A DNA stretch of 64,000 nt, taken from Dyadobacter sp. CY326 (GTDB lineage Bacteria > Bacteroidota > Bacteroidia > Cytophagales > Spirosomataceae). The stretch covers positions 124,001-188,000 of the forward strand of contig NZ_JAJUXI010000011.1 of NCBI RefSeq assembly GCF_021390515.1, in the 5' to 3' direction. Position numbers and translations under genes: made by a program. This document shows, piece after piece, positions 25,253-33,305 of the stretch. Numbering within the stretch: the stretch's first letter is position 1; each line of letters begins with the position of its first letter. The notes beneath the pieces were generated by a model, which was not told the DNA's origin, did no database searches, and was given only the letters and a program-made list of their open reading frames with translations.

Positions 25253-26665
25253 GTGACGTTAATTAAATCTATCTCAGGAATCAGAGGTATTGTGGGTGGG
25301 AAATCGGGAGAGGCGCTGACTCCGATTGATGTTGTCAAATTTGCAGCAGCGTACGGAACCTGGCTGAGGCGTACAAATCCACAAAATTTTAAGGTTATTA
25401 TTGGTAGAGATGCGCGTCTTTCAGGTGAGATGGTGAGTCGCCTTGTGGCCGGAACGTTGCAGGGAGTCGGTCTTCACGTAACAGATCTTGGCCTTTCCAC
25501 TACACCCACTGTTGAAATAGCCGTCACAGCCGAAAATGCAGCAGGCGGAATTATCCTAACTGCAAGCCATAACCCAATTCAATGGAATGCGCTCAAACTT
25601 TTGAACCATAACGGAGAGTTTATTTCAGAAGAAGACGGTGCAGAAGTGCTGCGAATTGCTGATCAGGAGGATTTCGTTTTTGTTGATGTTAAAAAACTGG
25701 GAAGCTACGTTTCAGATGATTCTTATTTACAAAAGCATATAGATCAAGTGCTTGCATTGCCGTTGGTGGATGTTGAAGCAATTACAAATGCCAATTTCCG
25801 AATCGTTGTTGATGCAGTAAATTCTACTGGCGGCATCGTGGTTCCAATGCTCCTTGAAGCACTTGGTGTCGATTCGAAAAATATCAAAAAATTGAACTGC
25901 GAGCCTACGGGCAATTTCGCACACAATCCAGAGCCGCTTCCAGAGCATTTGCGTGAAATCAGTAAAGCATTGAATGATGGCTCATTTAATTTAGGAATTG
26001 TCGTTGATCCGGACGTGGATCGTCTTGCGCTGATGTGCGAAGACGGAACGCCATTTGGTGAAGAATATACATTGGTTGCCGTTGCAGATTATGTTTTGAA
26101 AAACACACCTGGCAACACCGTTTCCAATCTTTCATCCACCGCCGCATTGCGTGATGTGACGGTTAAAGCGGGAGGTCAATATTTCGCATCAGCCGTTGGC
26201 GAGGTGAATGTGGTGAATATGATGAAGGCAAATCATGCGGTTATTGGCGGTGAAGGAAATGGCGGAGTCATTTATCCTGAAAGCCATTACGGAAGAGATG
26301 CTTTGGTTGGCATTGCATTGTTCTTAACGCATCTAGCCAAATTTGGTAAAACTGCTTCCGTGCTGCGCAGGTCATATCCGGGTTATTATATTTCAAAAAA
26401 TAAGATAGAGCTGACGCCGGATATTAATGTTGACAACATTCTTAGCCGCATTCAAACAAGATATTCGAAGCAGCCATTAAACACAATTGACGGCGTTCGC
26501 ATTGAATTTGACCGGGAATGGGTGCATTTGCGCAAATCCAATACGGAGCCGATTATCAGGATTTATTCCGAATCTGAAACGCAGACAACGGCTATCAATC
26601 TGGCAAACAAGATCATTTCGGATATTAAAGAAATCATCTCGGAGCCAAAAAATAGGCAACAATGA
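25253..26665 (+). CDS. glmM: Phosphoglucosamine mutase
   Basis: 470 residues from a GTG start at 25253, preceded by AGAGGAATTC. It belongs to the alpha-D-phosphohexomutase superfamily, with the phosphoserine loop TASHNP (Ser105), the Mg-binding DPDVDRLAL, a GEGNGG sugar loop and the phosphate-binding C-terminal RKSNTEPIIRIYSE. It converts glucosamine 6-phosphate to glucosamine 1-phosphate for peptidoglycan precursors. The MTLIKSISGIRG opening is that of Bacteroidota GlmM; phosphomannomutase activity cannot be excluded by sequence alone. It overlaps the cysteine desulfurase gene by four bases (ATGA). Confidence 0.9.
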   Translation: MTLIKSISGIRGIVGGKSGEALTPIDVVKFAAAYGTWLRRTNPQNFKVIIGRDARLSGEMVSRLVAGTLQGVGLHVTDLGLSTTPTVEIAVTAENAAGGIILTASHNPIQWNALKLLNHNGEFISEEDGAEVLRIADQEDFVFVDVKKLGSYVSDDSYLQKHIDQVLALPLVDVEAITNANFRIVVDAVNSTGGIVVPMLLEALGVDSKNIKKLNCEPTGNFAHNPEPLPEHLREISKALNDGSFNLGIVVDPDVDRLALMCEDGTPFGEEYTLVAVADYVLKNTPGNTVSNLSSTAALRDVTVKAGGQYFASAVGEVNVVNMMKANHAVIGGEGNGGVIYPESHYGRDALVGIALFLTHLAKFGKTASVLRRSYPGYYISKNKIELTPDINVDNILSRIQTRYSKQPLNTIDGVRIEFDREWVHLRKSNTEPIIRIYSESETQTTAINLANKIISDIKEIISEPKNRQQ

Positions 26666-27813
26666 AAGTTTACTTGGACAACGCGGCTACAACGCGTCTT
26701 GATCCGGAAGTTTTGGAAGTGATGCTGCCGCTCATGACTGAGCAATTTGGCAATCCATCATCCATACATTCTTACGGCCGAGCAGTGCGCTCGTCTATTG
26801 AGAGAGCTAGAAAAACGATTGCCGGAATTCTGAATGCCGCGCCCGCTGAAATATTCTTCACATCAGGCGGCACCGAAGCTGATAACACTGCTATCAGATC
26901 AAGCATTGAAACGCTTGGCCTGAAACACGCCATAACTTCCCGAATCGAGCACCATGCCGTTTTGCACACGCTCGAACATCTTAAAAAAGCGGGTTATATT
27001 CAATTGAGTTATGTCAATACTAACGAAAAAGGAGAAGTTGATCTGCAACATTTGGAAACATTGCTGCAATCCAATTCGCGTTCCTTAGTTTCGTTAATGC
27101 ATGGCAACAATGAAATTGGCAATTTGCTGGATCTCAATGTTGTGGGACATATTTGCGAAAAGTATGATGCGGTTTTCCATAGCGACACCGTACAAACCAT
27201 GGGTCATTACAAGCATGATTTGCAGCAAATAAAAACGAATTTCATTGTCGGTGCAGCGCATAAATTCAACGGACCAAAAGGCATTGGATTTCTTTATATG
27301 CGTCCGGGAATTAAGATTGCGCCGTTTGTGCATGGCGGCGCGCAGGAGCGTAACATGCGTGGCGGAACCGAAAATATTTATGGCATTGTAGGCCTTGCGA
27401 AAGCATTGGAAATTGCTTATCGTGACATGGATGCGCATCGCAAGCATATCGAAGGCTTGAAGGTGCGAATAATTAACAAGCTGAGCAGCAGCATCGAAGG
27501 CATTTCATTCAATGGTAACTCTGGCGATTTGGATAAAAGTCTTTACACCGTGCTGAATGTCAGCTTGCCGCCGTCGGACATCAGTGATATGCTGCTTTTC
27601 AATCTGGACATTGCAGGAATTGCGGTTTCAGGAGGTAGTGCTTGTGCAAGCGGAACCGAGATTGGCTCCCACGTGCTGAACGAGCTTAAAATTGATGAAA
27701 ACAGGGCTAACGTCCGCTTCTCGTTTGGCAAATACAATACAGAAGAAGACATTGACTACGCAGCGCAAACGCTGGCCGATTTATACAAAAAGGAAAGCGT
27801 TATCATATCATAA
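26662..27813 (+). CDS. Cysteine desulfurase (NifS/IscS family)
   Basis: 383 residues, class V aminotransferase fold. It starts MKVYLDNAATTRLDPEV, binds PLP through the Lys in GAAHKFNGPKG, and has the persulfide Cys loop in SGGSACASGTEIGSH. It removes sulfur from cysteine for Fe-S clusters or tRNA thiolation. The FSFGKYNTEEDIDY sequence is the usual C-terminal motif. There is no iscU, iscA or suf gene nearby, so it may be the housekeeping sulfur donor or a tRNA-thiolation enzyme. Coupled to glmM by a four-base overlap; a strong terminator follows. Confidence 0.93.
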   Translation: MKVYLDNAATTRLDPEVLEVMLPLMTEQFGNPSSIHSYGRAVRSSIERARKTIAGILNAAPAEIFFTSGGTEADNTAIRSSIETLGLKHAITSRIEHHAVLHTLEHLKKAGYIQLSYVNTNEKGEVDLQHLETLLQSNSRSLVSLMHGNNEIGNLLDLNVVGHICEKYDAVFHSDTVQTMGHYKHDLQQIKTNFIVGAAHKFNGPKGIGFLYMRPGIKIAPFVHGGAQERNMRGGTENIYGIVGLAKALEIAYRDMDAHRKHIEGLKVRIINKLSSSIEGISFNGNSGDLDKSLYTVLNVSLPPSDISDMLLFNLDIAGIAVSGGSACASGTEIGSHVLNELKIDENRANVRFSFGKYNTEEDIDYAAQTLADLYKKESVIIS

Positions 27814-27840
27814 AAAAAGCGGTCTTAGACCGCTTTTTTT
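27812..27840. terminator. Bidirectional terminator between cysteine desulfurase gene and hemH
   Basis: Seven A, GCGGTC, TTA, GACCGC and seven T form an almost perfect 29-base palindrome. It serves both convergent genes. The last codons and TAA stop of hemH (27825-27840) are read from its left strand, so the terminator is partly coding. Confidence 0.93.
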
Positions 27841-28892
27841 ATGATATCTTCCAATGCTTCAATCCAGATTTCACTGTCATTAAGGCTTTCCACAAGCTGC
27901 CAGTGAACGCCACCTTCCTTTTCGAAAAGCTCTTTATATTCCTCACCGACTTCAATGGTCGTTTCCAGACAATCGGCAACGAATGCAGGTGAAAACGCAA
28001 GCACGCTCTTCACGCCTTTTTTCGTCAGCTCGGGAATCACTTCATCCGTGTAAGGCTTAATCCAGGGATTTTTTCCTAATCTCGACTGAAAGCATGTTGT
28101 GTATGTGCCTTCCGCGAGACCCAGCCCTTTGACTAACAAACGTGTTGTTTCGAAACATTGAGCACGATAACAATGCTGATTTCGGGCATCCAACTGGTCG
28201 CAGCACGACCCGAATTGGCAAAAACTTCCGGTCACGTCTCCTTTTGTAATTTGTCTTTCCGGCAAACCATGGTAACTGAAAACTACATGATCAAACTGCC
28301 GCTCAGCCATGTATTTTTTACCAAGATTAACAAAACCTTCAACAAATTTTGGGTGATCGAGGAAGCGGTTGACAAACTTAATTTCGGGCAAAACTTCCCA
28401 ATCCTGCACCACGCGCATCACTTCTTTATAAACAGAGCCTGTTGACGCAGAGGCGTATTGCGGGAAAAACGGAACAACGATGATCTCAGATAATGTTTGT
28501 TTTCTCAATGCCTTTAAGCCGTTTTCAATGCTTGGACTTTGGTAACGCATTGCCAGCTCGACAACGTAATCATCACCCAACACGCGTTGCAATTTTTCCT
28601 TAACAGAATATCCGTAAATCTTCAAAGGTGAACCATCCGGCCTCCACAATTGCTTATAAACCTTTGCCGATTTCGGAGCTCTGAACGGAGCGATGATCAG
28701 GTTAATGAGCATCCATCGATTCAGATAAGGAATGTCGATAACACGTTCATCCATAAGGAATTCGCGCAAATATTTACGCACATCCGGCACCGACGGGCTG
28801 TCAGGGGTTCCCAGATTGACGATGAGCACACCGGTTTTACGAACGGATTTTTCTGATAAAGTTTGTGGCCTAGCCAACGTTTCCGTATTCAT
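27825..28892 (-). CDS. hemH: Ferrochelatase
   Basis: 355 residues. It inserts ferrous iron into protoporphyrin IX in the last step of heme synthesis. The family signature VVFSYHGLPERQ contains the metal-binding His, and the partner Glu lies in the later VADCLETTIEVGEEY segment. The N-terminus has LIVNLGTPDSPSVPDVRKYL. There are Cys residues (CQFGSCCDQLDARNQHC) that recall, but do not prove, an Fe-S site. It starts 10 bases after argF', so it is the last gene of the arginine operon; heme and arginine have no obvious metabolic link. Confidence 0.96.
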   Translation of the reverse strand: MNTETLARPQTLSEKSVRKTGVLIVNLGTPDSPSVPDVRKYLREFLMDERVIDIPYLNRWMLINLIIAPFRAPKSAKVYKQLWRPDGSPLKIYGYSVKEKLQRVLGDDYVVELAMRYQSPSIENGLKALRKQTLSEIIVVPFFPQYASASTGSVYKEVMRVVQDWEVLPEIKFVNRFLDHPKFVEGFVNLGKKYMAERQFDHVVFSYHGLPERQITKGDVTGSFCQFGSCCDQLDARNQHCYRAQCFETTRLLVKGLGLAEGTYTTCFQSRLGKNPWIKPYTDEVIPELTKKGVKSVLAFSPAFVADCLETTIEVGEEYKELFEKEGGVHWQLVESLNDSEIWIEALEDIIKKAV

Positions 28893-28902
28893 TCTATTTG
28901 GT

Positions 28903-29850
28903 TCAAATATTTAGCAAAACCTCTCGCAAAGCCGCCTGCGCAGACCATTCACGATTGGCAGCCTGTTCGATAACAAGTGATCTTGGTCCGTCCAGCACTT
29001 CGTCAGCAACCTTCATATTTCTGCGTAATGGCAGGCAATGCATGAATTTTCCATTATCAGTCAGAGACATTTTCGCTTCCGTAATCATCCACGAAGGATC
29101 GCTCGTAAGCACTTGTCCGTAACTCTGATAGGAGGACCAGTTTTTTCCATAAACAAAATCCGCACCTTCCAATGCCTTATCCTGGTCATAAATAACCTGC
29201 CCTTTTCCGACAAATTCAGGTGCCAGATCGTAGCCTTCCGGGTGCGTAATAACGAGCTCAACATCCATGGGATTCATCCATTCGCAAAACGAATTAGCCA
29301 CAGCCTGCGGCAATGCTTTAAAATGTGGCAGCCAGGTCAAAACGACCTTAGGGCGCTGTTTTACCTTGAATTCTTCAATGGTGATGCAGTCTGCCAGTGA
29401 TTGCAGCGGATGCCGTGTTGCGGATTCCAGGTTAATGATCGGGACGTCCGCGTATTTTTTAAATTGTTGAAAAACAATTTCCGAATAGTCTTTATCTCGA
29501 TCTTGGAGGTCTGCAAAGGAACGTATTCCAATGATATCGCAATAACTGCCGATAACAGCCGCGGCTTCCTTCACATGCTCGGCCTTGTCGCCGTTCATCA
29601 CCACGCCTTCTTCCATTTCCAATCCCCAGCCATCTTGCCCCACATTCATTGTAATGACGTTAAGACCAAGATTTTGCGCGGCTTTCTGCGTGCTGATCCT
29701 GGTTCTCAGACTTGAGTTAAAAAAAAGCAATCCGATGGTTTTGTTCTTACCCAACTCAATGTCACTAAACGGATTCCGTTTTGCAGCTATCCCGCTGGTG
29801 ATCAATTGATTAAGGTCCGTAACATCGTTAATGGAAAGAAAGTGTTTCAT
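28903..29850 (-). CDS. N-acylornithine carbamoyltransferase (ArgF'), probably N-succinylornithine-specific
   Basis: 315 residues. The carbamoyl-phosphate loop is FFNSSLRTRISTQKAA (43-58) in place of the STRT of ornithine transcarbamylases, and HCLPLRRN is the C-terminal binding motif. This is the Bacteroidota/Xanthomonas ArgF' class that carbamoylates acylated ornithine. Residue 90, in GDKAEH, is Ala; published work on the family ties Glu at this place to acetylornithine and Pro, Ala or similar small residues to succinylornithine, so succinyl is predicted. It lies between argD and hemH with 33 and 10 base gaps. Confidence 0.9.
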   Translation of the reverse strand: MKHFLSINDVTDLNQLITSGIAAKRNPFSDIELGKNKTIGLLFFNSSLRTRISTQKAAQNLGLNVITMNVGQDGWGLEMEEGVVMNGDKAEHVKEAAAVIGSYCDIIGIRSFADLQDRDKDYSEIVFQQFKKYADVPIINLESATRHPLQSLADCITIEEFKVKQRPKVVLTWLPHFKALPQAVANSFCEWMNPMDVELVITHPEGYDLAPEFVGKGQVIYDQDKALEGADFVYGKNWSSYQSYGQVLTSDPSWMITEAKMSLTDNGKFMHCLPLRRNMKVADEVLDGPRSLVIEQAANREWSAQAALREVLLNI

Positions 29851-29883
29851 TCAGGTTTTATAAATCGGCGGCGTAAAGATCAA

Positions 29884-31020
29884 TTATAATGAAGCGACGG
29901 ATATTTCTTTTTTCAATGCTTCCAGGAAAAGGTCAGCTTCTGTTTTTCCCAAAGCCAATGACGGAAGCAAACGGATTGTGTTCGCTCCGGCTACTCCAGT
30001 GAACATTTTATATTCAAACAAAAGTTTATTACGAAGGTCTTTAACTGGAAAATCATATTCAATTCCAATCATTAGTCCTCTGCCTCTCAGTTCTTTGTAA
30101 CCACCAATTTCCCGAATTCCGTTCAAAAGATAATCACCGATTTCAGCAGCATTATTGATCAGATTCTCGTTTTTCATAATGTCGAGCACAGCGACAGCCG
30201 CAGCACAAGCCAGGTGATTTCCTCCAAATGTCGTTCCCAACATGCCATAAGTGGCTTTAAATTTAGGAGAAATCAGGATTCCGCCGATTGGAAAACCATT
30301 GCCCATTCCTTTGGCCATCGAAATAATATCCGGATCGATGCCGCTAAATTGGTGCGAGAAGAATTTTCCCGTCCGTCCGTAACCGCATTGCACGCTGTCG
30401 AGGATCAGAATCGCGCCCGTTTCGTCACATTTGCGTCTTAATGTTTGCAAGAACTCACCGGATGCAACATTGATCCCGCCAACGCCCTGAATTCCTTCCA
30501 CGATCACAGCACAAACTTCATCCGTAATGCCGTTTTCAGCAGCCTGAACATCGTTGAATGGCAAAAATGTAACATGCTCTTTGTAATTGACAGGCGCAAC
30601 AATTGAAGCATTATCAGTTGCCGCAACCGCGCCGGCTGTGCGGCCGTGGAACGATTTGGTAAAGGAAATAACCTTTTTTCTTCCATTGTGGAAAGACGCG
30701 AGCTTCAATGCATTCTCATTCGCTTCCGCTCCCGAATTGCAGAGAAATAATTTATAGTCAGGATAACCCGAAAGTTCGCCCAGCTTCTCCGCAAGCTCTT
30801 CCTGCAACGAAATTTTAACCGAATTGGAATAAAAGCTAATTGCATTCAGCTGTTTTGTGAGTTTATCCACATAATAAGGGTGGCAATGGCCAACAGAAAT
30901 AACCGCATGACCGCCATAAAGATCCAGATATTTGGTCCCATGCTGGTCCCACAAATAACTTCCCTCCGCCTTAACCGGCTCTATATCGTAAATGGGGTAA
31001 ACATCAAATAAGTGTGACAT
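29884..31020 (-). CDS. argD: Acetylornithine/succinylornithine aminotransferase
   Basis: 378 residues, class III aminotransferase. Seen: the GAEANENALKLA loop that holds PLP phosphate, FHGRTAGA, LDSVQCGYGRTGK with the Asp that contacts the pyridine nitrogen, and SMAKGMGNGFPIG with the Schiff-base Lys. It transaminates N-acylglutamate semialdehyde to N-acylornithine with glutamate. It begins 15 bases after the vapC-like gene and 33 before argF'. Length is slightly short of the usual 390-400 but all motifs are intact. Confidence 0.94.
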   Translation of the reverse strand: MSHLFDVYPIYDIEPVKAEGSYLWDQHGTKYLDLYGGHAVISVGHCHPYYVDKLTKQLNAISFYSNSVKISLQEELAEKLGELSGYPDYKLFLCNSGAEANENALKLASFHNGRKKVISFTKSFHGRTAGAVAATDNASIVAPVNYKEHVTFLPFNDVQAAENGITDEVCAVIVEGIQGVGGINVASGEFLQTLRRKCDETGAILILDSVQCGYGRTGKFFSHQFSGIDPDIISMAKGMGNGFPIGGILISPKFKATYGMLGTTFGGNHLACAAAVAVLDIMKNENLINNAAEIGDYLLNGIREIGGYKELRGRGLMIGIEYDFPVKDLRNKLLFEYKMFTGVAGANTIRLLPSLALGKTEADLFLEALKKEISVASL

Positions 31021-31035
31021 GTTTGGAATTTGTTA

Positions 31036-31407
31036 TCAGGCCATTTCAAGGTTTTCGACTCTTTGAAAATGTCCCTGGTTCAATGTTTTGATTGGTAATT
31101 GGAATGGTATGGCCGTTGCGGCAATAAAAATATCTCGGAATTCAATCAGCGAGTTACGCCTTCGCAGGTTATGATAAATTTCAGCAGCCTTCAAAGAGAC
31201 CTCTTCACTAAACGGCAAGACGGGCAGTCCACTTAGCAAGATTTCTACGTCCGCCTTTTTCTGAATGTCGGTGGCTCCCATCATCAATTCATAAACTGTT
31301 ACAGCTGAAACAAATAGCGAAGCATCATCAGGCAATAATGCCAATGTCGTTTTCGATTTATCTGGCTTCCGTAAATGTTTGATGAAAAGTCCTGTATCAA
31401 TTACCAT
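31036..31407 (-). CDS. PIN-domain toxin, VapC-like (first arg-operon module)
   Basis: 123 residues from the ATG at 31407. A TTG at 31422 would add five residues but does not fit the family start MVIDTGLFIKHLR. The PIN acidic residues are Asp4, Glu40 and Asp92, with Asn110 at the fourth place. VapC toxins are RNases that cleave tRNA or rRNA and are held by a cognate antitoxin. It overlaps the antitoxin gene upstream by seven bases and ends 15 bases before argD, so it is transcribed as part of the arg operon. A PIN protein used for something other than growth arrest is possible. Confidence 0.86.
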   Translation of the reverse strand: MVIDTGLFIKHLRKPDKSKTTLALLPDDASLFVSAVTVYELMMGATDIQKKADVEILLSGLPVLPFSEEVSLKAAEIYHNLRRRNSLIEFRDIFIAATAIPFQLPIKTLNQGHFQRVENLEMA

Positions 31408-31628
31408 TGCGGGATTTTCCAATTATCCATGTTTTTTATGTGCTCTTCAAGCGTTGCAATATCCGTCTCATTCCACATCGACACACTCTTGATTTTTTCT
31501 TTCCAATTTCGGAGATCTCCATCGCTTCTTTTCGCTTTTTGTTGTAGCAGAAGTCCATCAGCGAATGCCAGCAATTGTTTTTGCTGAGATGCACTAAGTT
31601 GATTGTATGTTTGCAGCAAGTCGTTCAT
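31401..31628 (-). CDS. Small antitoxin-like protein paired with the PIN toxin
   Basis: 75 residues, acidic-basic and helical, with an N-terminal SASQQKQLLAFADGLLLQQK helix and a Trp-rich tail (NWKEKIKSVSMW, NWKIPQW). It does not show a clear DNA-binding motif and I do not recognise a named family with certainty, but size, position and seven-base overlap with the vapC-like gene fit an antitoxin. The Trp-containing C-terminus would bind the toxin groove. It starts 33 bases after argC. Confidence 0.75.
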   Translation of the reverse strand: MNDLLQTYNQLSASQQKQLLAFADGLLLQQKAKRSDGDLRNWKEKIKSVSMWNETDIATLEEHIKNMDNWKIPQW

Positions 31629-31661
31629 AGCAACGAAATTTATAGTTTTGAAAACCCCACT

Positions 31662-32645
31662 TTAAAACGCCGGTGCTTTCAACCTTAATCCAGCGTCTTC
31701 TGGTAAGTCAAAAAGGAGGTTCATATTCTGCACCGCTTGTCCTGACGCACCTTTTGTCAGATTGTCGATAATGCTTGTTATCAGCAGTTGTCCGTCATGA
31801 ACTTCAAGGTTGATGAAGCATTTGTTGGTGTTGATAACCTGTTTCAAATCAATCGGCGCGTCGCTAATGTGCGTGAATGGGTGTGAGGCGTAAAAGTTTT
31901 TGTAAATGCCTTTTGCTTCTTCCAAAGTTCCTTTAAATGCTGTATAAACATTTGCCATAATGCCACGCGTGTAATCGCCGCGATAAGGCACAAAGTTGAC
32001 GGCTTTGTCAAAACCGGCCTGCAACTTGCTCAGGCTCATTTTTATTTCCGTCAAATGCTGATGTGTGAATGCTTTATAAATCGATATGTTATTACTTCTC
32101 CAACTAAAATGCGTCGTCGCGCTTAACGATTGCCCCGCACCCGTGCTGCCAGTAACTGCGCTCACGTGAATGTCATCCTTAATCAATCCAGCCTGGGCCA
32201 GCGGCAAAATCGCGAGTTCAATGCTTGTGGCAAAGCAACCCGGATTGGCAATTTTAGTTGCTGTTTTAATCTTATCGCGTTGCAATTCCGGCAGGCCGTA
32301 AACAAAACCATTTGACTCATTTCGGAAGTCCGTGCTTAGGTCAATGATCTTAACATTATCCGGGACAGCATTTTCAGCAAGAAATTTCTGCGATTCACCA
32401 TGCCCCGAACAAAGAAAAATAACATTCAGATTTTCCTGGTTCAAAAGCGTTTGAGCCTCCTCCCCGGAAAAAGTCAGATCCGTATCTCCCAACAAATCTG
32501 TATGCGTCGCATAAACCGGTTTCCCTGCCTGACTTTTACTATGCGCAAAAGCAATCACAGCATTAGGGTGATTAATCAATATTCTGATCAATTCCCCACC
32601 CGTATAACCCGCCGCACCGATTATCCCTATGTTAATTTGTATCAT
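31662..32645 (-). CDS. argC: N-acetyl-gamma-glutamyl-phosphate reductase
   Basis: 327 residues from the ATG at 32645. NADP-dependent reduction of N-acylglutamyl phosphate to the semialdehyde. The Rossmann motif GAAGYTGGEL is at 9-18, the catalytic Cys is in ANPGCFATS, and the family's GSTGAGQS and HQHLTEI stretches are present. Its start overlaps the stop of the upstream vapC-like gene by four bases (ATGA), so its translation is coupled to the toxin. This is the acyl-agnostic enzyme and could use acetyl or succinyl intermediates. Confidence 0.95.
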   Translation of the reverse strand: MIQINIGIIGAAGYTGGELIRILINHPNAVIAFAHSKSQAGKPVYATHTDLLGDTDLTFSGEEAQTLLNQENLNVIFLCSGHGESQKFLAENAVPDNVKIIDLSTDFRNESNGFVYGLPELQRDKIKTATKIANPGCFATSIELAILPLAQAGLIKDDIHVSAVTGSTGAGQSLSATTHFSWRSNNISIYKAFTHQHLTEIKMSLSKLQAGFDKAVNFVPYRGDYTRGIMANVYTAFKGTLEEAKGIYKNFYASHPFTHISDAPIDLKQVINTNKCFINLEVHDGQLLITSIIDNLTKGASGQAVQNMNLLFDLPEDAGLRLKAPAF

Positions 32646-33046
32646 TCCAAAACCCAATTTTCAATTTTAAGATTTTCAACCCGTTCGAACTCTTTCATGT
32701 TGTTTGTCACGAGAATGAGTTCGTGGCTGAGCGCATGCGCAGCAATCAGCAGATCATTTGCTCCGATAATATTCCCTTTTGCTTCAAGATCAGCCCGAAT
32801 CAATGCGTATGTTTCGGCTGCTTTTGTATCAAAATCAATAATGGTAAAAGGCGCTAAAAAATGCTCCAATGCCATTCTATTCTGTTCCTTGTGCTGGCTT
32901 TTTGCAACACCAAACCAAAGCTCTGCTAAGACAATTGACGAAATTCCCACTTCTTCCCATTGAACAGATAGCAACTTGTTAAAAACTTCGACCGGCCGTT
33001 TCTTGATAATGTATGCTACAATGTTAGTGTCCAGCAGATATTTCAT
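32642..33046 (-). CDS. PIN-domain toxin, VapC-like (second arg-operon module)
   Basis: 134 residues, canonical VapC: MKYLLDTNIVAYIIKKRP start, acidic residues Asp6, Glu42 and Asp98, and VTNNMKEFERV with Asn115/116. The predicted activity is site-specific tRNA/rRNA cleavage. Overlaps its antitoxin gene by four bases upstream and argC by four bases downstream, an arrangement in which the toxin is translated between two essential-pathway neighbours. The C-terminus (FERVENLKIENWVLE) resembles the tail of the other toxin in the operon. Confidence 0.92.
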   Translation of the reverse strand: MKYLLDTNIVAYIIKKRPVEVFNKLLSVQWEEVGISSIVLAELWFGVAKSQHKEQNRMALEHFLAPFTIIDFDTKAAETYALIRADLEAKGNIIGANDLLIAAHALSHELILVTNNMKEFERVENLKIENWVLE

Positions 33047-33279
33047 TCGAACAAATTGTCAGTTGTATCAAGAGGAGGCTGATTACGTTGTATCATATAA
33101 TCACCAGAGAAATTTGAAATGTTATGCCACCAGTTTTCCAAATCCTGATCTTTCGAATAAGGCCTTCTTTTTCGCTTTTCTAAAATGAACTCCATGTAGT
33201 CATACACTTCTTGAAGTAAATCAAGAGGCAGTTCCTGTGCCTTTCGCTGGATTTGACTTTGTAGTTCTATCTTAGTCAT
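33043..33279 (-). CDS. DUF2281-type VapB-like antitoxin
   Basis: 78 residues. The N-terminal half (IQRKAQELPLDLLQEVYDYM then EFILEKRKRR) fits the DUF2281 antitoxin family that accompanies VapC; the acidic C-terminal tail (SKDQDLENWWHNISNF and PLDTTDNLFE) would fill the toxin active site. It starts 26 bases after argG and overlaps the toxin gene by four bases. No separate promoter is obvious, so autoregulation, if any, would act on the arg operon transcript. Confidence 0.85.
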   Translation of the reverse strand: MTKIELQSQIQRKAQELPLDLLQEVYDYMEFILEKRKRRPYSKDQDLENWWHNISNFSGDYMIQRNQPPLDTTDNLFE

Positions 33280-33305
33280 GATACGAATTTAAAATTGTCT
33301 TTATT

